64,000 nucleotides of DNA from an uncultured candidate division WPS-2 bacterium (GTDB taxonomy: Bacteria > Vulcanimicrobiota > Vulcanimicrobiia > Vulcanimicrobiales > Vulcanimicrobiaceae): the NCBI GenBank assembly GCA_937927945.1, contig CALEYW010000006.1, forward strand, positions 1-64,000, written 5' to 3'. Each line of letters opens with the position of its first letter. Within the stretch, counting starts at the first letter, position 1. The notes under the pieces are model-generated. The model was not told the DNA's origin and did not search any database. It was given only the letters and a program-made list of their open reading frames with translations. The translations under genes were made by a program, and so were the position numbers. This document shows positions 53,450 to 63,688 of this stretch, one piece after another.

Positions 53450-54764
53450 TAAAGTCTGGGACGCGCACGTCGTCGAGGAACTGCCGGGCGGCAACGCGCT
53501 GGTGTTCATGGACCTCGTCGTCGCGCACGAGATCACGACGCCCCCGGGCGCGATCGCGATCGAGAAAGAGTTCGGCGACAAGCTCTACGAGCCCGACCGC
53601 ATCGTCGCGATGATCGACCACGTCGCGCCCGCCAAGGACGCAGCGACCGCGCTGCAGGCGCAGACCGTGCGCACGTGGGCGAAGCGCCAAGGGATTCGCT
53701 TCCACGACATCGGCAACAACGGCATCTGCCACGTGCTCGTCCCCGAACGCGGGTACGTGTCGCCCGGGATGACGGTCTGCTGCGGTGACAGCCATACCTG
53801 CACGCTCGGCGCGCTGGGCGCGTTCGCGCTCGGCATCGGCACGACGGCGCAAGCCGGCGCGATGCTCGCCGGATGCTTGATCCTGCAGCGTCCGAAGGTC
53901 ATGCGCATCGAGATCACCGGCGAACTTCCGCCCGACGCGACCGCCAAGGACCTCACGCTCTCCGTCATCGCGACGATCGGCTTCCGCGGCGGCACCGGCT
54001 ACGTGCTCGAATACACCGGCTCCGCCGTGCGCGCGCTGAACATGGAACAGCGCATGACGCTGTGCAACATGGCGATCGAAGCCGGCGCGACGACTGGGAT
54101 CATCGCGTCCGACGCGACGACGGCCGCATACCTCGCGGCGACGCCGGGCGCTCCCACGAACTGGACCGCATTGCAAGCCGACGACGACGCGGAATACGCC
54201 GCGACCGTGACGATCGACGGCAACGCGATCCGGCCGGTCGTCTCGTGGGGAACGAACCCCGGCGAGTGCTCGCCGGTCGACGGCATCGTACCGTTCGACG
54301 CGCCGGCGGAATCGCTCGCGTACATGGATCTGCAGCCGGGTCAAGCGCTGCGCAGCATCGCGATCGATCAAGCCTTCATCGGGTCGTGCACGAACTCGCG
54401 CATCGGCGATCTGCGCGCCGCCGCGGCGGTGCTCCAAGGACAACAGGTCAGCGTCCCGACGATCATCACGCCGGGTTCGCAAGCGGTACGCAGGCAGGCC
54501 GAGAAGGAAGGCTTGCACGACATCTTTCAGGACGCGGGCGCGCTGTGGACGCACTCGTCGTGCGGTCCGTGTCTTGGGATGTCGATGGGCGTCCTCGCGG
54601 CCGGAACGCGCTGCGTCTCCTCGTCGAACCGCAACTTCCCGGGCCGGATGGGTGACGGCGGACGCGTTCACCTCGCGGCACCGGCCGTCGTTGCCGCGTC
54701 GGCGATCCTGGGCCGCATCGCCTCGCCGGCGGAGATCCAAGCGCGCGAAGTGGTGCTGGCATGA
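53418..54764 (+). CDS. leuC: 3-isopropylmalate dehydratase large subunit
   Basis: 448 residues. Aconitase-family Fe-S hydratase converting 2- to 3-isopropylmalate. The [4Fe-4S] ligands are in CGDSHTCTLGALGAF, FIGSCTNSR and HSSCGPCLGM; the NRNFPGRMGDGGRVHLAAP substrate segment is present. The start lies inside leuA, and the stop overlaps leuD by 4 nt. Shorter than the E. coli enzyme (466). Confidence 0.96.
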   Translation: MRKQVRRSLFDKVWDAHVVEELPGGNALVFMDLVVAHEITTPPGAIAIEKEFGDKLYEPDRIVAMIDHVAPAKDAATALQAQTVRTWAKRQGIRFHDIGNNGICHVLVPERGYVSPGMTVCCGDSHTCTLGALGAFALGIGTTAQAGAMLAGCLILQRPKVMRIEITGELPPDATAKDLTLSVIATIGFRGGTGYVLEYTGSAVRALNMEQRMTLCNMAIEAGATTGIIASDATTAAYLAATPGAPTNWTALQADDDAEYAATVTIDGNAIRPVVSWGTNPGECSPVDGIVPFDAPAESLAYMDLQPGQALRSIAIDQAFIGSCTNSRIGDLRAAAAVLQGQQVSVPTIITPGSQAVRRQAEKEGLHDIFQDAGALWTHSSCGPCLGMSMGVLAAGTRCVSSSNRNFPGRMGDGGRVHLAAPAVVAASAILGRIASPAEIQAREVVLA

Positions 54765-55281
54765 TCGTCGAGGGCAGCGTCCTCCCCATTCCGCGGGCGA
54801 ACATCGACACCGACCAGATCATTCCCGCGCACTACCTGACGCGCATCGACGCCGACGGGATGGGCGAACACCTCTTCGAGGGGATGCCGGACGGCGTGCA
54901 TCTGATGGCGCTCCATCCCGGCGCCTCGATCATCGTCACCGGTGAGAACTTCGGCTGCGGCTCCTCGCGCGAACACGCCGCATGGGCGCTGCTCGGCCGC
55001 GGCTTCAAGGCCGTGATCGCGCCGAGCTTCGCGCGTATCTTCCACGAAAACGCCTACAACAACGGCGTCGTGCCGGTGATCCTCCCGCAGGAGACCGTTG
55101 ACGAGCTGATGGGCGCGCGGTCGATCGCGATCGACGTCGCCGGCGAGACGCTGCGCGCGGACAGCGGCGCGCCGATTCCCTTCGCGCTCGACCCGCTGCG
55201 CAAGCAGTTCGTCCTGGGCGGCGGCTTTCTCAAGTATCTCAACAGCAAGATCGCCGACGTGCGCGCGTGGGAAGCCGCGCG

Positions 55282-55285
<4 letters not shown>
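54761..55285 (+). CDS. leuD: 3-isopropylmalate dehydratase small subunit
   Basis: 174 residues, forms a heterodimer with LeuC. Swivel-domain motifs NIDTDQIIPAHYLTRID, ENFGCGSSREHAAWALLG and IAPSFARIFHENAYNNGVVPVILP are all visible. ATG overlaps leuC and the stop overlaps leuB, so the whole leu part is translationally coupled. Size corresponds to the shorter archaeal/bacterial LeuD class. Confidence 0.96.
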
Positions 55286-56361
<1,076 letters not shown>

Positions 56362-56469
56362 CGCACGACGTTTCTTTTTCTCCCCATTGCGGAACAAGGT
56401 CAGACTGCCGGGGAGACCATCACGTCCAAATCATCCATCGTCCGACCTGCACCGACCGCAGCCGCGTCG

Positions 56470-57303
56470 GTGCGCTCCAATTGGCGCACCGGCGCCCTGC
56501 TCGGGGCCATTCACCTCGGGGCATTCGCCGCGCTCGTGCCGGGCTGCTCGTCATGGTCCGCGGTCGCGGTGATGCTGGTGCTGACCTACGTCACCGGCGG
56601 AATCGGCGTCGCGCTGGGATTTCACCGCGCGCTGACGCACCGCAGCTATCGGCTGTGGCGGCCGCTCGAATACGCCGTCGCCGTCTGCGGTTGTCTCGCG
56701 CTCCAAGGTTCGCCGATCGACTGGGTGGCGACGCATCGGAAGCACCACGCGCACACCGACGTGCCCGGCGATCCGCACGATGCGAACGAGGGCTTCGCGT
56801 GGTCGCACTTGCTGTGGATGGTGATGCCGAATTCGGCGCTGCTCGACGCGGAGCAGCGCGAGCGGTTCGCGCCGGACCTCACCGCCGACCCGTTCTATCG
56901 TCGGCTCGATCGCTCGCACGTGCTGTTCACGGTGCTGCTCGCGGCGCTGCTCTACGCGCTTGGCGGGCTTCCGTGGGTCGTGTGGGGCATCTTCGTACGG
57001 CTCGCGCTGACCTATCAGATCACATGGCTCGTGAACAGCGCCGCGCACACGATCGGCTACCGAACGTTCCGCACCGATGATCGCTCGACCAATTGCTGGT
57101 GGGTCGCGCTGCTCGGCTGGGGCGAAGGCTGGCACAACAACCACCACGCGTTTCCGTTCTCGGCGCGCCACGGCATGCGCTGGTTCGAACTCGACACGAC
57201 GTGGCTGACGGTGCGAGTGCTCGCAGCGCTCGGACTCGCCAAGGACCTGCGGCTTCCCACCGTCTCGATGCTCGCCCGCCTGCGCTACCGAAGAGCGGGT
57301 TAG
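56470..57303 (+). CDS. Acyl-lipid/acyl-CoA delta-9-type desaturase (DesC-like)
   Basis: 277 residues. Di-iron membrane desaturase with three histidine boxes: HRALTH at 52-57, HRKHH at 89-93 and HNNHH at 222-226. The WLVNSAAHTIGYR segment and the hydrophobic pairs around the boxes fit the DesC group that introduces a double bond in fatty acyl chains. GTG start at 56470; in-frame sequence continues upstream to an ATC preceded by GGGGAG, which might be the true (non-standard) start. It ends 4 nt into the convergent downstream gene. Confidence 0.9.
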   Translation: MRSNWRTGALLGAIHLGAFAALVPGCSSWSAVAVMLVLTYVTGGIGVALGFHRALTHRSYRLWRPLEYAVAVCGCLALQGSPIDWVATHRKHHAHTDVPGDPHDANEGFAWSHLLWMVMPNSALLDAEQRERFAPDLTADPFYRRLDRSHVLFTVLLAALLYALGGLPWVVWGIFVRLALTYQITWLVNSAAHTIGYRTFRTDDRSTNCWWVALLGWGEGWHNNHHAFPFSARHGMRWFELDTTWLTVRVLAALGLAKDLRLPTVSMLARLRYRRAG

Positions 57304-58190
57304 CGCTCAATACCGGCCATCTTCGCGAGCGCGTGGAACACGACCGCGAAGTCTTCCTTCGCGTAGCCGAACGCGCACGCCGCGGAGAACATCTGCTGCG
57401 CGACGGCCGTGGTCGTCACGGGGACGTCGGTCTCGCGCGCAAGGTCGAGCGCGAGCGCCAGATCTTTTTGGATCATCGTGCAGTCGAACAACGGAGACGG
57501 CGGCGGAGCGAGGATGAACGGGATACGATACTTGAGCGCGGGCGAAGCGATCACGCCGCCCAGCAGCGTCTCGATTGCGACGCGCCGGTCGACACCCATC
57601 TTCTCCGCGAGCAAAATCCCTTCGCTGAAGGCGACGACCTGCACCGCGAGGTTGAGGTTCGCCGCGATCTTCAGCGCCTTCGCGCCTCCGACGTCGCCCA
57701 CGCGACGCACTGAACCGATCGCGAGCAGTGCCGGCTCGGCGCGTCCGTACGCATCGCGCGGGCCGCCAACCATGATGAGCAGCTTCCCCTCGCGCAAGGT
57801 GAGGATGCTGCCGAGAACCGGCGCGTCGAGCAGCTGCGCGCCACGCTCCGCAACGCGAGCCGCGAGCTCGCGGACGAGCGCCGGTGCGGTCGTGCTCATC
57901 TCCGCGACGATCTTCCCGCCCCGCAGCCCGGCGAGAATGCCGTCGGGCCCATCGAACACCGCGAGCAGCGCGGCGTCGTTCGTCACCATCGTGATGGTGA
58001 GATCGCCGCGCTCCGCGACCTCGCGCGGCGAGCCCGCGACGATCATCCCCTTCGCCGCGAACGCCTCAGCCTTGGCGCGCGTACGGTTGAATCCGACCAG
58101 CGGGTAGCCGGCCGCGAGCAGCCGTTCCGCCATTCCGCCGCCCATGTTGCCGAGGCCGACGATGCCGACCGTGATCTTAGCTTCGCTCAT
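57300..58190 (-). CDS. Beta-hydroxyacid dehydrogenase, 3-hydroxyisobutyrate-dehydrogenase-like
   Basis: 296 residues from the ATG at 58190 (the open frame extends into IS-adjacent sequence and is not coding). Rossmann motif VGIVGLGNMGGGMAERLLAAGYPLVGFNRTRAKAEA, DLTITMVTNDAAL, VAEMSTTAPALVRELAA, DAPVLGS and the catalytic Lys in GGAKALKIAANLNLA (near 170), with a C-terminal helix pair. It matches the GLYR1/HIBADH family that reduces or oxidises small beta-hydroxyacids or aldehydes with NAD(P). Substrate not assigned. The IS607 element lies directly upstream. Confidence 0.88.
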   Translation of the reverse strand: MSEAKITVGIVGLGNMGGGMAERLLAAGYPLVGFNRTRAKAEAFAAKGMIVAGSPREVAERGDLTITMVTNDAALLAVFDGPDGILAGLRGGKIVAEMSTTAPALVRELAARVAERGAQLLDAPVLGSILTLREGKLLIMVGGPRDAYGRAEPALLAIGSVRRVGDVGGAKALKIAANLNLAVQVVAFSEGILLAEKMGVDRRVAIETLLGGVIASPALKYRIPFILAPPPSPLFDCTMIQKDLALALDLARETDVPVTTTAVAQQMFSAACAFGYAKEDFAVVFHALAKMAGIER

Positions 58191-58219
58191 CGCGGGCCTG
58201 CTTCCGAGGTCGGAGAGAG

Positions 58220-58330
58220 GGGTTAGGCCACCACTATACCGTTCTGATTTGCATGGACATCTATTCCAGGCATTTCTTCCTGCTTCTACGCCGCCGGTTT
58301 CACCGCGAAGTTCTCCTCGCGGCCAGTGCC
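58220..58330 (-). ncRNA. Putative omega RNA / right-end RNA of the IS607 tnpB
   Basis: On the minus strand, the 3' end of tnpB and the following bases include GAAGCAGGAAG, a post-tnpB motif I recall from IS605/607 loci, and a short stem-loop: GCCTGGA (58261-58267) pairs with TCCATGC (58247-58253) with one mismatch. In active elements this region gives the guide RNA (omega RNA) for TnpB. It may be non-functional here since tnpB is disrupted. Confidence 0.35.
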
Positions 58331-59380
58331 TTCGGCTCCACAGGCTGACGCGGGTGAACTCTCCGCGTATCGTGCGAGGTTGCGCGCCGCGTTGACATCG
58401 CGGTCGTGGGACGTGTCGCACGACACGCACGTCCAAGTGCGCTCGGTGAGCGCGAGAAACTCGTTCTTCGCGCAGCACGTCGAGCAGAGTTTCGAGGATG
58501 GGAACCATCGGTCGGCGACAACGATGGTCGAGCCCGCCATCGCAGCTTTATATTGCAACTGCCGTCGAAACTCGAAGAAACCAACATCGGCAATCGCACG
58601 AGAGAGATTCCGATTCGCGAGCATGCCGGCCACGTTCAGATCCTCGATGACCATGGTTCGGTAGCGCGTGAGCGAGGTCGTCAGTTTATGCAGCGCGTCC
58701 GTGCGAATGTCGGCGACCCGCCGGTGCAATCGTGCGAGCTTGGTTTTCGCCTTGGCACGATTGCGCGAGCCGCGCTGCTTGCGGGAGAGCGAACGAGAAA
58801 GCCGTTTGAGCTTTTGTAAATACCTCCTCAATGGCTTGGGAGCGGCTACCTTCGAACCCTCGCTGAGTGTGGCGAGTGCGGTGATGCCAAGGTCGACGCC
58901 GACAACCGTGTCGTCGATGCGAACGTCGGGCTCGTGCTCCACCTCAATGGCGAAGCTTGCATACCAGGCATCGGCCTCTCGCGAGATCGTTGCCGAGAGG
59001 ATGCGTCCGGCAAAGCGCACCTCCTCCCGCATCGCTACCCATCCAATGATGGGAAGATCGACCCGCTTGCCGTTGGTGCGCACTGCGTCGGGATGGTACG
59101 TATCGGGGCCGTTGTCGGCGCGAAGCTGTCGTGGCGACACCGTATCTTGAACGTCGGGACCCTCACACGCTTCCAAGGAAGCTCGTTGCGTCGGTACTTC
59201 TTGAGATCCCCGAAGAAGTTGGCGCAGTGCGGCCTCCGACGGCTTCTCCCCGGCGGCATACTGGCGCTGCCACTCCGCCAGCGCCCAGTTATAGGCGAAA
59301 CGCGCAACGCCGCACGCGCGAGCGAAGTACGATTCCTGATCCGCTGTTGGAACCAGGCGAATTCGATGTGCGAGGATCAT
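58286..59380 (-). pseudogene. tnpB: TnpB (OrfB) RNA-guided nuclease, frameshifted and internally deleted
   Basis: The start ATG (59380) overlaps the tnpA stop. The first 50 residues (MILAHRIRLVPTADQESYF... up to EAALR) read normally. The sequence expected next is missing, and the reading frame changes: in frame, the text becomes nonsense, while the shifted frame at about 59145-59225 restores TnpB sequence (ANFFGDLKKYRRN and WKRVRVPTFK). A second lesion, one missing base near RHDSF/RADNGP (about 59135), returns to the main frame. The C-terminal half is intact, with the RuvC aspartate in GVDLGITALA, Glu in VIEDLNV, a CxxC...CxxC zinc finger and Asp in HDRDVNAARN. Nuclease activity is therefore unlikely unless programmed frameshifting occurs. 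Confidence 0.7.
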
Positions 59381-59952
59381 GCGTGCGGTTCGCGCGCCAA
59401 CGCACGCTCGATGCTGATTGCACGGTTCCGAGCCGAACGACGGCCGTACAACCGCGCACAAAAGCTCGTGAGTACACCGATCATGTCCTGCACGAGATCG
59501 TCGTTCATCTCCGAGGGGTCCACGACGATGAGCCGGCGGCCGGATGCGGCGAGTGCGGCTTCGAGATACTCCGCACCGAAGCGCGCAAAGCGATCCCGAT
59601 GTTCGACCACCACTGCACCGATCGTCGCATCCGACAATAAGCGCAGCAGTTTACGACATTTGCCGTTTGAGCCGGATCCGACCTCGGCGACCGATTCAAC
59701 GACATGCAAATCATGCACCGCGGCGTACTGCGAGAGCCGAGCCAACTGTCGGTCGAGATCGTTGCGCTGATCGTGGCTGCTGACCCGCGCGTACAGCGCG
59801 ACCGTGGATGGCCGCTCGTCCGCGGTCGCATCGACAAGGATCGTCCCGCTCGGCAATTGCCGCCAAGGGACCGGCATCGCGTCGTCCTTCACCCAGCGCC
59901 AAGCCGTCTTATACGAAATTCCTTGCCGTCGCGCCCACTCGACCAGCTTCAC
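59377..59952 (-). CDS. tnpA: IS607-type serine recombinase TnpA
   Basis: 191 residues from a GTG. N-terminal MerR/excisionase-like helix-turn-helix (MKLVEWARRQGISYKTAWRWV), then a serine-recombinase catalytic domain with YARVSSHDQRNDLDRQL (nucleophile Ser58 or 59), GSGSNGKCRKLLRLL, VVEHRDRFARFG and the helix-hairpin segment IVVDPSEMNDDLVQDMIGVLTSFCARLYGRRSARN. It catalyses transposition by serine recombination without terminal repeats. Full length and no lesions seen, so the element may still be mobile. Confidence 0.9.
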   Translation of the reverse strand: MKLVEWARRQGISYKTAWRWVKDDAMPVPWRQLPSGTILVDATADERPSTVALYARVSSHDQRNDLDRQLARLSQYAAVHDLHVVESVAEVGSGSNGKCRKLLRLLSDATIGAVVVEHRDRFARFGAEYLEAALAASGRRLIVVDPSEMNDDLVQDMIGVLTSFCARLYGRRSARNRAISIERALAREPHA

Positions 59953-60034
59953 CCTACTAGGTTACCATACGACGTACGTTTGGCAATTCGCGGCTATTCG
60001 TCGTGGACAGCTTTTGCGACCCGGCCCGGCGCGG

Positions 60035-62833
60035 CTAGGTTTTCGCTTCGAGCTCGCGGACGATCGCCGCGCAGGTCGCGTCGAGCGTCGGGTGGTGGGG
60101 GTCGACGCCCAGCGGAAGGTACTTCCAGCAGCGCTGGCACTTCTCGCCTTCGGCCGGGACGACGACGACGGTCGGCGCTCCGTTCGAAGCGGCGTGGACG
60201 CCGCGCAGCGCCGAGACGACCAGCGCTTCGCGCAGGTTGTCGCCCAGCGCGACGAACCGGTCGTAGTACGGCTCCTGCACGTCGATCGTCGCGTCGAGCT
60301 GAAAATCCCGAATGCCTTCGCTCGCCGCAACCTGCGCGCGCAGTTCCTTGAGCAGCGACCACGTCGCAAGCTGCGCTTCATCGATCGGCGAAACGGTCGG
60401 AAGCTCGAGGTCGAACACCGATTCGGCCGCGCCGCGCAGCGCCGGGTCGAGACATTGCCATGCTTCTTCCGCGGTGAACGAGAGCACCGGGGCGAGCAAA
60501 ACGCAGAGCGTGCGGAAGATCTCGAACAGCGCCGATTGCGCGCTGCGCCGGCGCGGTGCGTCGGGTGCGCTCGAGTACAGCCTGTCCTTGAGCGCGTCGA
60601 GGTAGAACCGCGAGAGGTCTTCGATGTCGAAGCGGGTCAGCGCCACGTACGCGTCGTGCAGGCGGAACGCGCGGTAGTGCTCGGCAACTTCACCGGCAAA
60701 CGCGTCGAGCGCGGCAAGCGCGAGCCGATCGAGCGGTTCCATCTCCTCTCGCGGCACGATCGAGAGGGGCGTGAGGCCGTCGAGCGCGCCGAGCAGATAG
60801 CGCAGACGGTTGCGCAGGTTGCGGTAGACGTTCGAGACGTTGTCGAGCAGGTTCGCGCCGAGCCGCACGTCGCCGGTGAACTCGCTCGATGCGACCCACA
60901 AGCGCAGCACGTCGGCGCCGTACTTGGCGATCGCCTCATCGGTCGCCATGTAGTTACCGGTCGACTTGTGCATCGCGTGACCGTGCTGGTCGACGACCCA
61001 GCCGTGCGCGATGATCGACTTGTACGGCGCGCGATCGCGCACCGCCGCCGAGGTGACGAGGTTGGACCGGAACCAGCCGCGGTACTGATCGCCGCCCTCG
61101 AGGTACGCGTCGGCCGGGAACGGCATGCCGCGTTCGACCAGCACCGCGCGCCAGCTCACGCCCGACTCGAACCAGATGTCGACGATGTTCCGTTCTTTCT
61201 CGAACGCCGTTCCGCCGCAGCGCGGACAGGTCAAACCAGGCGGCGCGAACGCGCTCACCGGCTCGGTCCACCACAGATCCGACGCGTTGCCCTCGTCGAA
61301 CGAACGCGCGCGCATCGCCTGCGCGAGGTTCCGCGCGAGCGCCGGGTCGAGCAGCGACTCGTTGCAGGCCGTGCAGACGACGGCCGGAATCGGCGTTCCC
61401 CACGCGCGTTGGCGCGACACGCACCACTCGGGATGGTTCTCCACCATCTGCGACATGCGCGTCTCGCCCCAGGCCGGCAGGAACTCGACGTCGTGCACGG
61501 CACGTTCGGCGCGCTCGCGCAAACCGTGGCGATCCATCCCGATGAACCACTGCGCCGTCGCGCGGTACACGACCGGGTTCTTGCAGCGCCAGCAGTGCGG
61601 ATAGCTGTGGTCGTACGACTCGCTCGCGATCAGCAGCCCCGCCGCGCGCAGGTCGTCGACGATCCGCGCGTTCGCCTCGAAGATGAACATCCCGGCGTAC
61701 GGACCCGCCTCGGCGGTGAACCGGCCGGCGCCGTCGACCGGGTTGAGGATCGGCAGCCCGTACTGCACGCCGCTCTCGAAGTCGACTTCGCCGTGTCCGG
61801 GCGCAGTGTGCACGGCGCCGGTTCCGGTTTCGAGCTCGACGTAGTCGGCGAGGATCACCAGCGAGTCGCGATCGAGGAACGGATGCCTCACCGCGAGCCG
61901 CTCGAGGTCCGAGCCCGGCGCCTCGCCCCGCAGGATCGCTTCGCCGGCGGCCATGCGTTCGAACAATGCTCCGGCAAGCGCCTCGGCGACGATGATGTCC
62001 TCGCCGGCAACGCGGTAGACGCCGTACGTCGCCGTCGGGCTCAGCGCGATCGCGACGTTGGCCGGCAGCGTCCACGGAGTCGTCGTCCAGATCGCGACCG
62101 AGAGCGGCGTGCCGTCGTCGTCGAGACCGAACTTCTCGAGCAGCGCGGGACGCTGCGCCGCGTTCGCGGGGAAGCGGACGTAGACGGAGGGCGAGGTGTG
62201 GTCCTTGTACTCGATCTCGGCCTCGGCCAGTGCCGTCTCGTCGTACACGCACCAGAGGGTCGAGCGCAGTCCCTTGTAGAGGTAGTCGCGCTCGGCGAGG
62301 TCGGCCAGCGTCTCGACGATCACCGCTTCGTACTCGGGCGCGATCGTCATGTACGGTTCGTCGAAGCGGCCGAACGACGCCCCCATGCGCAGCATCTGCT
62401 CGCGCTGGCGGCCCATCCAGTACAGCGCGCGTTCGCGACAGGCGCGGCGCAGCTCGATCGGGTCGGCCGCCCGGAAGTCGAGCTTCAAATGCTTGAGCGT
62501 CTCGCGTTCGATCGGCAAGCCGTGCATGTCCCAGCCCGGAACGAAGTCGGCGTAGCGGCCGTCCAGCAGGTGGATCTTCACCAGCGCGTCCTTGAGGAAG
62601 CGGTTGAGGAAGGTCCCCATGTGCATGTCGCCGTTCGCGTACGGCGGTCCGTCGTGCAGGATGTACGGTGCTCCGCCCTGCTCGCCGTTGCGCGCCAGCC
62701 GCTTGCGATACGTCTGGTGCTCGGTCCACCACGCGACGCGGGCCGGCTCACGTTTGGGGAGCTCGGCCCGCATCGGGAAGTCGGTCTTGGGCAGGTTCAG
62801 AGTCGAACGGTAATCGCGCGCGCTTTCGGACAT
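60035..62833 (-). CDS. ileS: Isoleucyl-tRNA synthetase
   Basis: 932 residues. Class I synthetase; charges tRNA-Ile and edits valine. The HIGH-type motif is PYANGDMHMGT at 65-74 and the KMSKS-type motif is GHAMHKSTGN near 620, both with substitutions (last H of HIGH is T, first K of KMSKS is A) relative to E. coli. The WDMHGLPIE segment, CTACNESL and CPRCGG zinc-like pairs and a C-terminal KCQRCWKYLPLG finger are present. divIVA, lspA and rluD neighbours of the usual Firmicutes cluster are 20 kb away. Opposite-facing to the IS607 element. Confidence 0.96.
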   Translation of the reverse strand: MSESARDYRSTLNLPKTDFPMRAELPKREPARVAWWTEHQTYRKRLARNGEQGGAPYILHDGPPYANGDMHMGTFLNRFLKDALVKIHLLDGRYADFVPGWDMHGLPIERETLKHLKLDFRAADPIELRRACRERALYWMGRQREQMLRMGASFGRFDEPYMTIAPEYEAVIVETLADLAERDYLYKGLRSTLWCVYDETALAEAEIEYKDHTSPSVYVRFPANAAQRPALLEKFGLDDDGTPLSVAIWTTTPWTLPANVAIALSPTATYGVYRVAGEDIIVAEALAGALFERMAAGEAILRGEAPGSDLERLAVRHPFLDRDSLVILADYVELETGTGAVHTAPGHGEVDFESGVQYGLPILNPVDGAGRFTAEAGPYAGMFIFEANARIVDDLRAAGLLIASESYDHSYPHCWRCKNPVVYRATAQWFIGMDRHGLRERAERAVHDVEFLPAWGETRMSQMVENHPEWCVSRQRAWGTPIPAVVCTACNESLLDPALARNLAQAMRARSFDEGNASDLWWTEPVSAFAPPGLTCPRCGGTAFEKERNIVDIWFESGVSWRAVLVERGMPFPADAYLEGGDQYRGWFRSNLVTSAAVRDRAPYKSIIAHGWVVDQHGHAMHKSTGNYMATDEAIAKYGADVLRLWVASSEFTGDVRLGANLLDNVSNVYRNLRNRLRYLLGALDGLTPLSIVPREEMEPLDRLALAALDAFAGEVAEHYRAFRLHDAYVALTRFDIEDLSRFYLDALKDRLYSSAPDAPRRRSAQSALFEIFRTLCVLLAPVLSFTAEEAWQCLDPALRGAAESVFDLELPTVSPIDEAQLATWSLLKELRAQVAASEGIRDFQLDATIDVQEPYYDRFVALGDNLREALVVSALRGVHAASNGAPTVVVVPAEGEKCQRCWKYLPLGVDPHHPTLDATCAAIVRELEAKT

Positions 62834-62911
62834 CGGAACGGTCTGACTTCGGGCGGAACCGTGCGGCGCTCCCCCCGGCTCGCGCGAAAGTTTCGCGTTC
62901 GGACGGTTGCT

Positions 62912-63667
62912 CTACGCCGTGACGGGGACGTCGCCGGACGGAACGCGGGTGGAGGTGCGCAGAGCGCGCTCCTGCGACCAGCTCTGACGCAGGAGGAACG
63001 CGCCCAGCAACGCGCACCAGCCGTACGACACGTCCCTCAGGCCGGCTGCCGCGAGCACACCGGCGGCCACGAAGACGACGGCGAACGCCATGCCGACCCG
63101 CGCAGCGGCGATCGTCGCGGTGCGACGATCGTGACCGCGCCGCCACAGCACCGCGCGCAGCACCCGCCCGCCGTCCATCGGATAGGCGGGGATCATGTTG
63201 AAGACCGCCAGCACGCCGTTGACCAAGGCGACGTAGGTGCCCAGCCGGCCGAGCGCCTCGCCGACGCTCCCCGAGGCGTAACGGTCGATCGCGAAGGTGG
63301 CGGCGAGCGCGACGACGCCGAGCAGGGCGCTCATGATCGGTCCGGCGGCCGCGATCGCGGCGTCAGCCCGCGGCGTCCCGGGTTCGGTTTCCAGCTCCGC
63401 GACGCCGCCGAAGAGGAACAGCGTGATCGCCCGGGTGCGCACGCCGAAGCGGCGGGCGACCAAGGCGTGCGCGAACTCGTGGGCGACGACGCTGACGAAC
63501 AGCGCGAGTGCGCAGAGTGCGCCGAGCGCGTACGCCTGAGCCGTCGGCGTCGCGGCCAGACCGCGCGCGAGCACGACCGTCATGAACGCGTAGACGACGA
63601 GCCACGAAACGTGCACGCCGACGCGAATGCCGAACAGACGACCCAGAAAAAACGTCTGCCGTCTCAC
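62912..63667 (-). CDS. Site-2-protease-family (M50) membrane metalloprotease
   Basis: 251 residues with about six membrane segments. Zinc ligands: HEFAH at 63-67 (HExxH) and the Asp of NMIPAYPMDGG near 160-168. There is no PDZ or CBS domain and no N-terminal extension, so this is the compact SpoIVFB/RseP-like core. It may process membrane-bound regulators. It lies 78 nt from the ileS start on the same strand and just downstream of csaB. Confidence 0.9.
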   Translation of the reverse strand: MRRQTFFLGRLFGIRVGVHVSWLVVYAFMTVVLARGLAATPTAQAYALGALCALALFVSVVAHEFAHALVARRFGVRTRAITLFLFGGVAELETEPGTPRADAAIAAAGPIMSALLGVVALAATFAIDRYASGSVGEALGRLGTYVALVNGVLAVFNMIPAYPMDGGRVLRAVLWRRGHDRRTATIAAARVGMAFAVVFVAAGVLAAAGLRDVSYGWCALLGAFLLRQSWSQERALRTSTRVPSGDVPVTA

Positions 63668-63688
63668 CGTGACGCGCTCGTTCGCGCG

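Larger units (their letters stand above)
58225..59987 (-). mobile_element. IS607-family insertion element (tnpA intact, tnpB disrupted)
   Basis: The element carries a serine recombinase tnpA and, downstream with a 4-nt overlap, tnpB. Its tnpA-side end is placed at 59987 by comparison with the copy at the left edge of the window. The other end is less certain: it must lie between the tnpB stop (58286) and the start of the dehydrogenase (58190). I set it near 58225 because the conserved post-tnpB sequence (GAAGCAGGAAG, then a hairpin) ends there. IS607 elements insert without target duplications, and none is seen. Confidence 0.75.

Noticed and set aside
58215..58286. A riboswitch or tRNA in the gap upstream of the dehydrogenase
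   Set aside because: The only structure visible is a short stem explained by the IS607 end; no tRNA-like fold is seen.
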